From Mucilaginibacter xinganensis (GTDB lineage: Bacteria > Bacteroidota > Bacteroidia > Sphingobacteriales > Sphingobacteriaceae): 64,000 nucleotides of DNA. Positions 1 to 8,669 of the stretch are shown piece by piece. The DNA is taken from the NCBI GenBank assembly GCA_026225055.1, contig JAMFSA010000200.1, positions 124,001-188,000 on the forward strand. The letters run 5' to 3'. The notes under the pieces were generated by a model that was not told the origin of the DNA, ran no database searches, and was given only the letters and a program-made list of their open reading frames with translations. The translations under genes and the position numbers were made by a program. Each line of letters starts with the position of its first letter. Position 1 is the stretch's first letter.

Positions 1-627
1 AGGCAATGAATCCATAACAAACGAACCCGGCCCAACTACCACATCTGCAAGCTCAAACTCCTGTGTTTTTCGTTCCAGTTTAGCCTCAGAATCCTGTATG
101 CCGCCACCGAGGGTAGGAGCCCATTGCGGTAAACGTTCTGCTTCCTGGTTCATTAACTCTTTTACTGTTTTCCAATAAGCTATTGGCAGGTCATATATAC
201 ATTTTATACCCAGCGCTTTTGCTTGTTTAAATGTTTCCAGCGCACCATCTTCATATGCATAAACCGCATCAGGCTTTAACTTATTTGAGGCGAGTTGTTT
301 TGCGGTATTCCTATCCAGATCCTGGTAAACTGCATCAATGCTTGCCCAGCCTTTTTCGTGTTCAATGCAGTTTTTGTAGCCAAATTTGGGCATAACCATA
401 CGAGCAAGTTCAATCATGGGCCGTGTATGGATTTTTGTTTTAGCTACAGGGAATGACCTGCGCAGCCATTCCGTACGCAGATTATTCGGCAGTAACTTTA
501 TCCACAAAGCATCAGGGTCGGCAACCAGCGTAGTATTAAAACCAGACAGCATATTGGCGTTGGCTAACCCGGTTATAACTGCGCGAACATTGCGGTTGCC
601 TGTTGGATGAGATATAATAACTTTCAT
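1..627 (-). CDS. glycosyltransferase, GT-B type (partial, runs off window start)
   Basis: The reading frame is open for 209 codons from an ATG to the window edge, so the C-terminal, nucleotide-sugar-binding half is missing. The N-terminus MKVIISHPTGNRNVRAVI followed by a short linker and a small-residue helix looks like the first Rossmann domain of GT-B enzymes. The visible end reads VVVGPGSFVMDSLP, as in family 4 enzymes, where an adhesive loop precedes the nucleotide-sugar domain. It would transfer a sugar from a nucleotide donor onto the growing lipid-linked exopolysaccharide unit at the cytoplasmic face. It is the tenth gene of the minus-strand exopolysaccharide operon, 39 bp after the previous stop. 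Family membership is inferred from fold-like features; donor and acceptor cannot be told. Confidence 0.75.
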   Translation of the reverse strand, partial: MKVIISHPTGNRNVRAVITGLANANMLSGFNTTLVADPDALWIKLLPNNLRTEWLRRSFPVAKTKIHTRPMIELARMVMPKFGYKNCIEHEKGWASIDAVYQDLDRNTAKQLASNKLKPDAVYAYEDGALETFKQAKALGIKCIYDLPIAYWKTVKELMNQEAERLPQWAPTLGGGIQDSEAKLERKTQEFELADVVVGPGSFVMDSLP

Positions 628-666
628 GAATGCTTTGTGTAAGGTTGATATCGGCAGAGTAAAAAG

Positions 667-1776
667 TTAACTGTTTATCCAGCTTTGCATGTCAATAGCA
701 ATTGCTTCCCAGCTCCTTGTTAACCAAAACCATTGGTGTAGCAGCAACCGGCGTTTTTCTCCTTCAGTGGTTGATACAATATTTTGATTGCTCAACAATT
801 CATGCGGACGAAATATGGCATATCCTGGCGGCTCATCTAAAGAAAAAGGCGCTTCGCATACAACAGGTACAGCATGTGCGGATAACGCTGCAAAAGTGCC
901 CGACTTGCGAAGGCTGTCTGCCGTTTGGCCTACTAAAGCAGCCTCGGCGGTTAACATTCTATCCGATACCTCATCTGGTTCAAGAATACCGGTTTGTATC
1001 AATACATCAGGCCCAAGCATACTTTTTGTTAATCTTAATTCTTCTGCCGCAAATTGATTGTCGATGGGGCCTATTGCATAGATTTTCTTAATTACTCCCT
1101 TGCGGTATAATTCCTTTATTAATGGCAGGTGTTGTTGGATAGTCCACAACCGGGTGTGCGCCAAACCAAATATTACCCATTCGCCGGGCTTTCTTATGCT
1201 ATTTAAACCATAGTCTTTGTTAGCAGGTAATATATTGGCGCCTACCAGGCTCAGCCTTATTTTTTTATTATTGGTAAGTAATTCAATCTTGGCTTTTTGT
1301 TCATTTGTTACAACTGTAATGCCGCTTGCAAGCTTGCTTAGGCTTTTTACAGTGTATTTTATCAATGAATTGCGTAATCTGTGGTGGATCTTCAATCCCT
1401 CGCTATCATCCCATGTTTCATGGAAAAAAACGTATATGCGGTTAGCTAATGAAGCAGCTTTAAATTGCTTTAAAGTATTCAACAGGTTGTAAGGCAAACC
1501 GAATTTTGAATAGCTTGTAGGCGTAAAGTTTAAAAGCAGATCGGTTGCTAGTCCGTTTTGAATATTTTGTTTTAATAGTTTCTGCCAGTAAACGGTTGGT
1601 ATAGATAAAGGCGCATCCTGAATTAAAGGCGGGAAATACTGAACACCTATTTTTACCGACCGGTAAGATTTATTTAGCGCGATTGCTGTTTTGTATGCGT
1701 AATCACTTACACCGCAAACACCCGGGGGGCAGGTTGGTGCAATGATAATTAGTTGCCTATTAATGCTGTTGCTCAT
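667..1776 (-). CDS. glycosyltransferase family protein (GT-B fold)
   Basis: A 369-residue protein without signal peptide or membrane segments. The N-terminus (IIIAPTCPPGVCGVSDYAYK) has the glycine-rich first loop of GT-B glycosyltransferases, and GVSDYAYK matches GVGDYVRR in the gene at 5114-6256. Both also share a VFFHETWDD / LMLHELWCG segment near residue 115, so the two are probably paralogs. A C-terminal stretch (LRKSGTFAALSAHAVPVVCE) takes the place of the usual acceptor/donor E-x7-E motif, which is poorly conserved here. It sits inside the exopolysaccharide operon between the acyltransferase and the partial glycosyltransferase. The role is assembly of the repeat unit; sugar specificity is unknown. 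Confidence 0.7.
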   Translation of the reverse strand: MSNSINRQLIIIAPTCPPGVCGVSDYAYKTAIALNKSYRSVKIGVQYFPPLIQDAPLSIPTVYWQKLLKQNIQNGLATDLLLNFTPTSYSKFGLPYNLLNTLKQFKAASLANRIYVFFHETWDDSEGLKIHHRLRNSLIKYTVKSLSKLASGITVVTNEQKAKIELLTNNKKIRLSLVGANILPANKDYGLNSIRKPGEWVIFGLAHTRLWTIQQHLPLIKELYRKGVIKKIYAIGPIDNQFAAEELRLTKSMLGPDVLIQTGILEPDEVSDRMLTAEAALVGQTADSLRKSGTFAALSAHAVPVVCEAPFSLDEPPGYAIFRPHELLSNQNIVSTTEGEKRRLLLHQWFWLTRSWEAIAIDMQSWINS

Positions 1777-1806
1777 TATGAAAATGATATAATCTTATGC
1801 TTGTAA

Positions 1807-2955
1807 TTAACTGTATACTATTTCATGTTCAGGTTTTGCAATAGTTTTTATCACTTTTTTCTTTTTAAGAAATCGTTTTTCCCATAATTCGTATGAAAAA
1901 TGAGCAGCTAAAGAAGTTAACATTATTATAATTAATAGTTCTGAAATTTTGCTGCCCGGGAAGGGATGTAATTTGGCACTGATACTAAGGGTTATGAATA
2001 TAATTATAGGGTGATAAACGTATATTCCGTAGGAGATTTTACCTAAATGCTGAAAAATTTTCAGCTTAGTAAATGAAAACAGCCAGGTATCTTTTCGCCT
2101 CAGGATATTAGCAATGAATACTGCACTCGTTAAATTCAACAGAGAATAACCCCATACCCACTGAAACGCTAATGGTAAATTAGTTGGCCAACCTAACGAT
2201 GCTAAGGGGTAAGCCGGTATTACCATAACAAGTATTAACCCGGCAAATAATGTTATCAATACACATAAATAGGCTATCACCGGTTTGCAAAGAAAATACC
2301 TGAACCTTCTGTCGCACAATAAAGCCCCAAATACAAAAGCATCAAGATGCGAAAATGGTAGCACATAGGGTGCTAATGCTTCTTTTGCCGCGTTGCCATT
2401 GTAACCCACCAGGTATGTTATATGGTTACACACAACATATTCCATAATCCTGATTAGCACGGCCGCGAATATTAAGCTGAACATCACTTTAAGAAAATAT
2501 TTTTCGGGTAGTTTCCATAAAAAGAATGGCCAAATCAGGTAAAATTGCCATTCAAGTGCCAGGCTCCACAAATGCCCGTACACCATATGGAAAGTGTAAC
2601 TATCAAATAGCCACCTAAAATTTAATGTGTAAGTAAGTAACCATAACCATTCACTATTAATAGCTTCTGGTTTTTTTGTAAAGAGGTAGAAAATACCTAA
2701 AATACCTAAATAACCAAAATAAAGTGGGAACAGGCGCCGCATCCTGCGTTTATAAAAATCTTTGAAGAAGGATAACATTCCTTGCGATGCGTATTGTTTT
2801 TTCCCATTAAGTATTATGCCTGAAATTAAAAAGCCCGACAATACAAAAAAGAATTGTACACCTATCCACCCGGCCGGGAATAGTAAATAGTGATATGCTA
2901 TTATTGCAAATGCTGCTAATGCCCGCATGCTATCCAATTGGGGATTGTATTTCAT
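1807..2955 (-). CDS. acyltransferase family 3 (OafA/YrhL-like) membrane protein
   Basis: A 382-residue integral membrane protein with about ten hydrophobic segments. The N-terminus QLDSMRALAAFAIIAYHY carries the family 3 arginine and the catalytic-type histidine of the first helix, followed by FFVLSGFLISG, the other hallmark of this family. Such proteins O-acetylate or succinylate sugars of surface polysaccharides, taking the acyl group from the cytoplasm. In this operon the likely target is the exopolysaccharide repeat unit. The basic C-terminus (WEKRFLKKKK) is cytoplasmic by the positive-inside rule. Gene neighbours on both sides are sugar-assembly enzymes, with 30 bp to the next gene and 78 bp from the epimerase. 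Confidence 0.88.
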   Translation of the reverse strand: MKYNPQLDSMRALAAFAIIAYHYLLFPAGWIGVQFFFVLSGFLISGIILNGKKQYASQGMLSFFKDFYKRRMRRLFPLYFGYLGILGIFYLFTKKPEAINSEWLWLLTYTLNFRWLFDSYTFHMVYGHLWSLALEWQFYLIWPFFLWKLPEKYFLKVMFSLIFAAVLIRIMEYVVCNHITYLVGYNGNAAKEALAPYVLPFSHLDAFVFGALLCDRRFRYFLCKPVIAYLCVLITLFAGLILVMVIPAYPLASLGWPTNLPLAFQWVWGYSLLNLTSAVFIANILRRKDTWLFSFTKLKIFQHLGKISYGIYVYHPIIIFITLSISAKLHPFPGSKISELLIIIMLTSLAAHFSYELWEKRFLKKKKVIKTIAKPEHEIVYS

Positions 2956-3033
2956 ATTCGGCTAAAAGTTTGTAAAGTGATAAGTGTCTGAGGTGTAATA
3001 TGAATGCAATCAATATTTATAATGAGGAGCTTA

Positions 3034-3969
3034 TTAAGCCAGCGCTTTTGCCCAGTCAGCAACTTGTTTTAGTCCGTCATTCATGCTATATTCTGCATTA
3101 AAACCAAGTTGTGATAGCTTGCTTACATCTGCCCGCCAGTTCAGCGGGTCGCCTTTGGGTACTTTGCCATCAAAAGTTACCTCTATATCAATACCTAAAT
3201 GTTTTACAATACAATTGGCAACATCGGCTACAGTGTTTTCGACACCCGAACCTAAGTTGTATATAGCGAAGTCTGTATTTAGCTGTGATTTTAGCACCAT
3301 AAGTACCGCCTGGCAAAGATCTTCAACATACAAAAAATCACGACTTTCCAAACCGGTGCCAAACAGTGTTATGCTTCGCTCACCAAGTGCCGCTGCCCTT
3401 ATAGCACGTAAACTAACATCATAAATTAACTGTTTCCTTAACCCCGGGCCATACACAGAAAATATGCGGAATATGGTAGCTTTAAGTCCCATCGCCCTTG
3501 AATAATGTGCAAGTAACGACTCAGCCAGTGATTTGTGAATACCATATGGAGAGATGGGCTGTACGGGTGTGTGTTCGGTAATAGGCAATGTTTTGGGGTT
3601 ACCATAAACGGCAGCGCTTGAAAAGAAAAATACCTGTGCCTGTGGTTGGTTTTTTAGCAAGTAAAGTGCTATACGTGCTGTCCCCGGCAATAGACTCGAA
3701 AAATCGCCATAAGGGTCATTTACTGATAAAGCCACAGATGCGCCTCCTGCCAAATGACAAACCGCAGCTAAATTATGGCCTTTAAGTAATTGATCAAGGT
3801 CAACGTTTTCAAGTGACGAGGTAGCAAAACCAACCCATAAATGGGGGCGGAGCGGTGCCCTCAAATCAATACCAACCAATTGATAGCCCTGTTTTGCTGC
3901 TTCATCTGCCAGGTATGTGCCTAAAAACCCGGAAGCTCCGGTAATTAATATGGTTGGGGCAGTGTTCAT
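3034..3969 (-). CDS. NAD-dependent epimerase/dehydratase (extended SDR)
   Basis: A 311-residue extended short-chain dehydrogenase. The NAD-binding GxxGxxG is GASGFLG at residues 11-17. The active site shows SSAAVYG around 117-123 and YGIHK at 142-146, giving the Y-x3-K pair. The acidic residue after beta-2 (GIDLRA, residue 35) fits NAD rather than NADP. Such enzymes interconvert nucleotide sugars (for example UDP-glucose 4-epimerase-like or dTDP-sugar reductase/epimerase) and supply donors to the glycosyltransferases. The start codon overlaps the stop of the upstream glycosyltransferase by four bases (ATGA), so the two are translationally coupled. Exact substrate is not deducible. Confidence 0.87.
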   Translation of the reverse strand: MNTAPTILITGASGFLGTYLADEAAKQGYQLVGIDLRAPLRPHLWVGFATSSLENVDLDQLLKGHNLAAVCHLAGGASVALSVNDPYGDFSSLLPGTARIALYLLKNQPQAQVFFFSSAAVYGNPKTLPITEHTPVQPISPYGIHKSLAESLLAHYSRAMGLKATIFRIFSVYGPGLRKQLIYDVSLRAIRAAALGERSITLFGTGLESRDFLYVEDLCQAVLMVLKSQLNTDFAIYNLGSGVENTVADVANCIVKHLGIDIEVTFDGKVPKGDPLNWRADVSKLSQLGFNAEYSMNDGLKQVADWAKALA

Positions 3970-5078
3970 GAGAAAAATAGTTTAGGATTATCAAAGCACT
4001 CTTTCCAACGTGCGGCCATTACGGCTGATGAAAAATTTTGTTCGTAATATTGTCTTAACCTTACAGGATCAAACTGATTGTTTTTTAAGCGATTAACAAG
4101 TATTGATAATCCCGAAGTAATGTTATCCTGTGTAGGTTGAACCAGGATAGTATCTGGGTTATCCTTGCAGCAATCGCGTATAGCACCAATATTAGTGGCC
4201 ATAAATGGCAGCCCATAAGCCATTGATTCTAATAAGATGAGGGGGAGGCCTTCCATTTCTGTAGAAGTTAAAACCAGGCCGTCATATGATGCCATTAATT
4301 CAGCACCTTCACGGTTGGCAGGGTAACCACCGCTAAAAGTAATCTTGTCTAAAATATCCAGGTCTTTTGCCAGCTGTTTCAAATAGTTTTCCTGGTCGCC
4401 TTTGCCCCATAAATCAAGTGTTAAATTTGCAGATGCTGGTAAAGCTGCCAATGATTTAAATAGCAGGTTTAGGCCTTTATTGCCCGCCAGTCTGCCAAAA
4501 TAAGCTAGTTTTATCTGATCCTTTTTTCCATCTGTTACTGATCTCAACACACCATCTACCGGGGGCTGTGGAAAACATGGCAACCAGTTTACGCCAGATG
4601 GATTTGTCAGCGTTGTTTTCCAGTAATCAAGCATTGATGGTGCCTGAACAGCAATACCGTCGAAATTTTTGCGGCTGATATTCCAGATATCTTCCTCCTG
4701 TGATCTGTCAGCTATAAAATCCTGTGCAATTTTAAAGCAGCCCGATGGCAGGAATTTAGTGATGAAGTTTGATGAATTTGACAGGCCTATGCTTACAAAA
4801 ATATCGGGATTATAGTACCTGCCACGAATACCCGATAAAACGAGATTCCAATACTTGGTAATTTTTTGCAATCCTGAAACTTTATGCTCAACATGCCCCA
4901 TTAATGCAGTGCGGCCAAACGGTTGCTCATGAAGCTTTCTGTCGGTTATATTTATAATTTTCACTTCATAACCGGCATTCTTAACAAAATCAAATAGTTC
5001 CCTGTAAGCAGTTTGTGCTCCTCCAAGGCCATCAGTATGGCCTATCAATAAAATTTTTTTCGTAACAGTGTGACTCAT
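3966..5078 (-). CDS. glycosyltransferase family 4
   Basis: A 370-residue GT-B enzyme with both halves present. The N-terminal domain starts KKILLIGHTDGLGGAQTAYR, with the GGAQ loop typical of GT4. The donor domain has LAYFGRLAGNKGLNLLFKSL around residue 190 and the E-x7-E element in EGLPLILLESMAYGLP near residues 277-292. These are the standard retaining GT4 features, so it should add a sugar with retention of configuration to the lipid-linked intermediate. It overlaps the epimerase start by 4 bp and follows its upstream neighbour closely, as expected in one operon. No signal peptide; cytoplasmic or peripheral membrane location. Confidence 0.9.
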   Translation of the reverse strand: MSHTVTKKILLIGHTDGLGGAQTAYRELFDFVKNAGYEVKIINITDRKLHEQPFGRTALMGHVEHKVSGLQKITKYWNLVLSGIRGRYYNPDIFVSIGLSNSSNFITKFLPSGCFKIAQDFIADRSQEEDIWNISRKNFDGIAVQAPSMLDYWKTTLTNPSGVNWLPCFPQPPVDGVLRSVTDGKKDQIKLAYFGRLAGNKGLNLLFKSLAALPASANLTLDLWGKGDQENYLKQLAKDLDILDKITFSGGYPANREGAELMASYDGLVLTSTEMEGLPLILLESMAYGLPFMATNIGAIRDCCKDNPDTILVQPTQDNITSGLSILVNRLKNNQFDPVRLRQYYEQNFSSAVMAARWKECFDNPKLFFS

Positions 5079-5113
5079 ATTTGACTGGTTAGCTACTTAT
5101 AGATATGATTTAA

Positions 5114-6256
5114 TTAAAGGGTATAAACAGTGTAAGCCGCAGCGGCTTTTTTTAAATTATTGGCAGGTACCAACTGTTCTTTGATTTTGCAGGCTCGAAG
5201 TATAACATCAGGCGAAGTTGCCTGATAGATACCTTGTTTTGCCATTGTATGTTCATCATAATGCTTATCGGCTTGTGCTATTAAAACAGGAATACCTCTT
5301 TCCATCCATGCCAGTGCTGAGCCGCTTTTGTTAATCCCGTCTACCGGGCTGGTAACTATGCCAATATTTACCAGCTGCATACAGCGGTTGATCATACCAG
5401 TTGATAAGGCGCCGGTTTGCCAAAAAGTGGCATCGGGTATGGATTTGATCAGATTTAATGTGGCTTGATCCCGGTTATTACCAATAAATAATACCCCAAG
5501 TTTTAATCCTCTTGATTTTGCTGCGAGAACTGCCATTTCTAATAGTTCGTTTAGTCCCACGCAGCTATACGTTGTTCCGAAAAAGCCTAATAGTAGCCAT
5601 GATTTTGGGTCTTTAATCAGCGGAGAAATACCGGTTTCATCAACCAGGTGCATCCAGTCATCTTCATTGCCATTCTCATCAGCAGGTATATTTCCAAAAA
5701 TCGGGACTACTGTGGCTTTGATGCCTATATTTTGCAGAAAACGCCGGTAAGGTTGTATACTGGTGAAAATGGCTTCTGGCTTTAGCTTTTTTATCAATAT
5801 TTTCAAAAACAGCTTCTGTGTTTCGCCTAAGATCTTTTCTTTTTGACCTGCAGTTGCCGCCATACCGCACCAAAGCTCGTGGAGCATGAGGTGTAGCCTT
5901 CTTTTATCTAATGTTTTGTGAAGTTTAAGAAGTATATCTACGGGTAAACCGTATTTGTTGAACCCGAACCCTACATATTGTAAACTCACCATATCCGGGT
6001 TAAACGCTTCCAGTCTGTTATGTAAGTGACGATACTTATCCACCGGGGTTAAGGATGCTGATAAGCGAAGCACGGGCAGATGGACGTTATTAAGCTGTTG
6101 AACCTCTTTTTTTATCAGCGTTACATAAGTATCGTTTAGGGCTACAGCTTCGGCCTGATGACCTTGTTTAATGATCTCACAAGCCAAACGGCGAACATAA
6201 TCGCCCACGCCGTCACGGCCTGATTGTAAAGAGGCGCAGATAAAAGTGATTTTCAT
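5114..6256 (-). CDS. glycosyltransferase family protein (GT-B fold)
   Basis: A 380-residue protein that begins MKITFICASLQSGRDGVGDY, a GT-B type N-terminal strand and glycine-rich loop. The middle reads LLLGFFGTTYSCVGLNELL and VLFIGNNRDQATLN, resembling the start of the donor-binding Rossmann domain. A C-terminal SGSALAWMERGIPVLIAQ replaces the acidic E-x7-E of classical GT4. It shares short motifs and overall length with the 667-1776 gene, suggesting that the operon holds a duplicated, diverged pair acting on different linkages. Cytoplasmic. The small overlapping ORF in another frame at 5679-5873 is a shadow. Confidence 0.72.
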   Translation of the reverse strand: MKITFICASLQSGRDGVGDYVRRLACEIIKQGHQAEAVALNDTYVTLIKKEVQQLNNVHLPVLRLSASLTPVDKYRHLHNRLEAFNPDMVSLQYVGFGFNKYGLPVDILLKLHKTLDKRRLHLMLHELWCGMAATAGQKEKILGETQKLFLKILIKKLKPEAIFTSIQPYRRFLQNIGIKATVVPIFGNIPADENGNEDDWMHLVDETGISPLIKDPKSWLLLGFFGTTYSCVGLNELLEMAVLAAKSRGLKLGVLFIGNNRDQATLNLIKSIPDATFWQTGALSTGMINRCMQLVNIGIVTSPVDGINKSGSALAWMERGIPVLIAQADKHYDEHTMAKQGIYQATSPDVILRACKIKEQLVPANNLKKAAAAYTVYTL

Positions 6257-6290
6257 TTTTAATTAGTGAAAACTTGGCCTGCTGAACAGG

Positions 6291-7280
6291 TTATGTTAAA
6301 TTGTGGAGAACACTTCTTTTTAGCTTTGTAAAAAAATGGCGTGTTTGAATTAATTCCGGCTTCCTGAGCATCAAACCCAAATAACTGGATAACCTAATGC
6401 CAATGTTTTTATGCGCATTTTGATATTCCCAGTCGCTGATGTGTTTTTCAGGCAGTAACTGGTATTTTAAGGCTGATTTTATTTCTTTTTTGTAGGGTTT
6501 GAACAGGGGGTTACCCAATAGCTGGTTGTAAAATTCTATCAGCTCATCGGCATGACTATCGCGTATTACTAATGTTTTTGAATTTTCATGATACCTGAAG
6601 TGAACAAGTACCTGATCACTATAAACCACCTTTTTAAATTTTACGAAATAAGTAGTAAAGAATATCCTGTCGAAATAATAGGATGAGTTTTCCTGGAATT
6701 TACCTGTTGCTTTAATGTTGTTTAAATCGCACCAAACGCCGGGTTGATGAAATGTGCTTTTAAGCGATATGAACTGGCTGCCGGTAAGCTCTTTGTTTTC
6801 AATAACATCTCTAAATTCCGGGTCATTATCATAAAAGTTGTAAACTTTACCTGCAATGGTGTAGCCACTTTTAAAAGCTTCAGCTATATTCAATAAGGCA
6901 TTTGGGGCTAAGTAATCATCGCTATTGATCCAGTTGAAAATATCACCGCTACATTTATCAATTCCTTTGTTTATAGCGTTAGCCTGGCCTTTATCTTTTT
7001 CACTCACCCAAAAGGTGATCCATTTTTCATATTTCTTAATTATCTCAACCGTATCATCTTTGCTGCCACCGTCAATGATGATATACTCCAGGTTAGGGTA
7101 ATTCTGTAATAGGATGGAACGGATGGTTTCTTCAATAAATTTACCCTGATTATAACTTGGTGTAACTATTGAAATTTTGGGCCATTGTTCTTTGGATGAA
7201 TAAATGTCATCATTAACTTCTATGTCCCAGGGCCATCCGCGCTTTTGACCAACTGATGGTAATTTATTCAGTAACGACAT
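6291..7280 (-). CDS. glycosyltransferase family 2
   Basis: A 329-residue GT-A enzyme. KISIVTPSYNQGKFIEETIR at about residues 34-53 and YIIIDGGSKDDT at about 67-78 form the nucleotide-binding half. The DxD-like metal site is NSDDYL in GDIFNWINSDDYLAPNALL near residue 117. An FHQPG motif lies at about residue 178. These are characteristic of inverting GT2 family members acting on polysaccharide repeat units. Its start overlaps the end of the flippase gene by 17 bp, so translation is probably coupled. It has no transmembrane segment, unlike processive GT2 synthases, so it is a single-sugar transferase. Confidence 0.9.
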   Translation of the reverse strand: MSLLNKLPSVGQKRGWPWDIEVNDDIYSSKEQWPKISIVTPSYNQGKFIEETIRSILLQNYPNLEYIIIDGGSKDDTVEIIKKYEKWITFWVSEKDKGQANAINKGIDKCSGDIFNWINSDDYLAPNALLNIAEAFKSGYTIAGKVYNFYDNDPEFRDVIENKELTGSQFISLKSTFHQPGVWCDLNNIKATGKFQENSSYYFDRIFFTTYFVKFKKVVYSDQVLVHFRYHENSKTLVIRDSHADELIEFYNQLLGNPLFKPYKKEIKSALKYQLLPEKHISDWEYQNAHKNIGIRLSSYLGLMLRKPELIQTRHFFTKLKRSVLHNLT

Positions 7281-8577
7281 CTTTTTCGCTGTTAACTTTA
7301 TTAATCATAATCAAGCTGAATAATACGTGCATTACAGCCTCGAAACTTGCTACATATATGTTAAGCAACAGTATGCCATGCAAAGTGGATATATTTATAA
7401 ATGATGCTGATACGGCAATGGCTGCAATGCTTAACGGTATCAATATAATGGGCTTTATAGCCCAGCCACGGTGTGTATACAGGGAAAAAGAAGAACCTGC
7501 TATTAATGCAACACAACTACCGGCAATGTTTAACACCATTTCATTTTTTAGGTTAGCGTAGGAGGGGCCTAGAATCCATAAAATTGGTGTTGGGAACAAC
7601 CACACTACAGCTATAATTAATACCATTAATGCAAATAATACTATTTGTATTTTGATATAATTACTTAGTAAAATTCTTTTGTTATTAGCTAAGCGTGCAA
7701 ACCTTGGCGATATCAGTGTTGAAAATAGTACGTTAAACAAGCCAAGTACCATTACCAGCCGCCCAAGTGCGCCAACCTGGGCAACAGCGGTTGTTGAACC
7801 GAAAATTGATATAAGCCAGATAGTTATCTGACCAGATGCGCAATAGTAAATAGCTCCCGGCAAGATCCTTTTTACAAATGCTAATATTTCTTTTGTAATT
7901 AGCGGATCAGCAGGCTGATCAAAGCGGGCATATTCATAAGAGGTCTTTCTTAATTTAAGGTTTGCCCAAATTTGTGGTAAGCCTGAGGCCAATACAGCAA
8001 TATATGCCCAGGGAAAAGTGAATATAGTTAACCCGATAAGTATCAGCCGTAAAACATTGGTGCCAACCTGTATTTTTTGAAGCGGTGCAATATCCTGTTT
8101 TAATTTAGGAGCTACCTCAAGCAAAGTGCCTGATAATGATGTGAAAAACGCCGGTATTAATGACAACGTAATTAAAGAAGCCATTAACCAGCTTGCACCG
8201 TGATGCAACAATAGGTATAATAAAATGGGAACGGCTACGATTAAACTCCCGATGGCTAATTTTTTTCTCAGGTTGAGTCCGGTGGCTATCACCAGTCCCA
8301 GCTTTTCACGATCCATCCATATTTTACCACCTTGCGACATTACCCCTGTCGATACACCTCCATCAGCCAGCAGTATCATGGTGCCAAGCATGGTATTAGC
8401 TAAGGTATAAAGCGCATATTCTTTGGTTGGTAATAGCCTTATTATAATAATCGCACTTAAAAAACCAATTAACTGAATGATCAATTGTGCGGAGCCGGTT
8501 ATAGTAATTAACCTACCCCATTCAATTATTTTAGCATATTTTGAGTGAGTGGGGAGGTTTTGGATAGCAGCTTTCAT
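7264..8577 (-). CDS. polysaccharide biosynthesis flippase (Wzx/RfbX-like, MATE/MOP superfamily)
   Basis: A 437-residue, very hydrophobic protein with about twelve predicted helices. The opening GRLITITGSAQLIIQLIGFL and the pattern of paired helices with few charged loops are those of oligosaccharide flippases. Its job would be to move the undecaprenyl-linked repeat unit to the periplasmic face before polymerisation. It lies between the Wzc-like kinase and the first glycosyltransferase, the standard place in Wzx/Wzy loci. No Wzy polymerase candidate is seen in the visible part of the operon, so it may lie beyond the left edge. The 92-bp gap to wzc holds a stem-loop. Confidence 0.85.
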   Translation of the reverse strand: MKAAIQNLPTHSKYAKIIEWGRLITITGSAQLIIQLIGFLSAIIIIRLLPTKEYALYTLANTMLGTMILLADGGVSTGVMSQGGKIWMDREKLGLVIATGLNLRKKLAIGSLIVAVPILLYLLLHHGASWLMASLITLSLIPAFFTSLSGTLLEVAPKLKQDIAPLQKIQVGTNVLRLILIGLTIFTFPWAYIAVLASGLPQIWANLKLRKTSYEYARFDQPADPLITKEILAFVKRILPGAIYYCASGQITIWLISIFGSTTAVAQVGALGRLVMVLGLFNVLFSTLISPRFARLANNKRILLSNYIKIQIVLFALMVLIIAVVWLFPTPILWILGPSYANLKNEMVLNIAGSCVALIAGSSFSLYTHRGWAIKPIILIPLSIAAIAVSASFINISTLHGILLLNIYVASFEAVMHVLFSLIMINKVNSEKDVVTE

Positions 8578-8586
8578 AATTAGGTG

Positions 8587-8608
8587 CCCCTCAGATAAAT
8601 GTGAGGGG
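8587..8608 (-). promoter_or_regulatory. stem-loop in the wzc-flippase intergenic gap
   Basis: An inverted repeat CCCCTCA / TGAGGGG with an 8-base loop lies in the 92-bp gap between the kinase gene and the flippase gene. It lacks a following U-tract, so it is more likely an mRNA-stabilising or attenuating structure than a full intrinsic terminator. A UpxY-type antiterminator is encoded next to this operon, which makes internal attenuation plausible, but this is inference. Confidence 0.45.
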
Positions 8609-8669
8609 GGAATATCAGTTATATGGTTGAAATGAATTTTCAGCAGTAACTTTTAACAATTGAATAAAC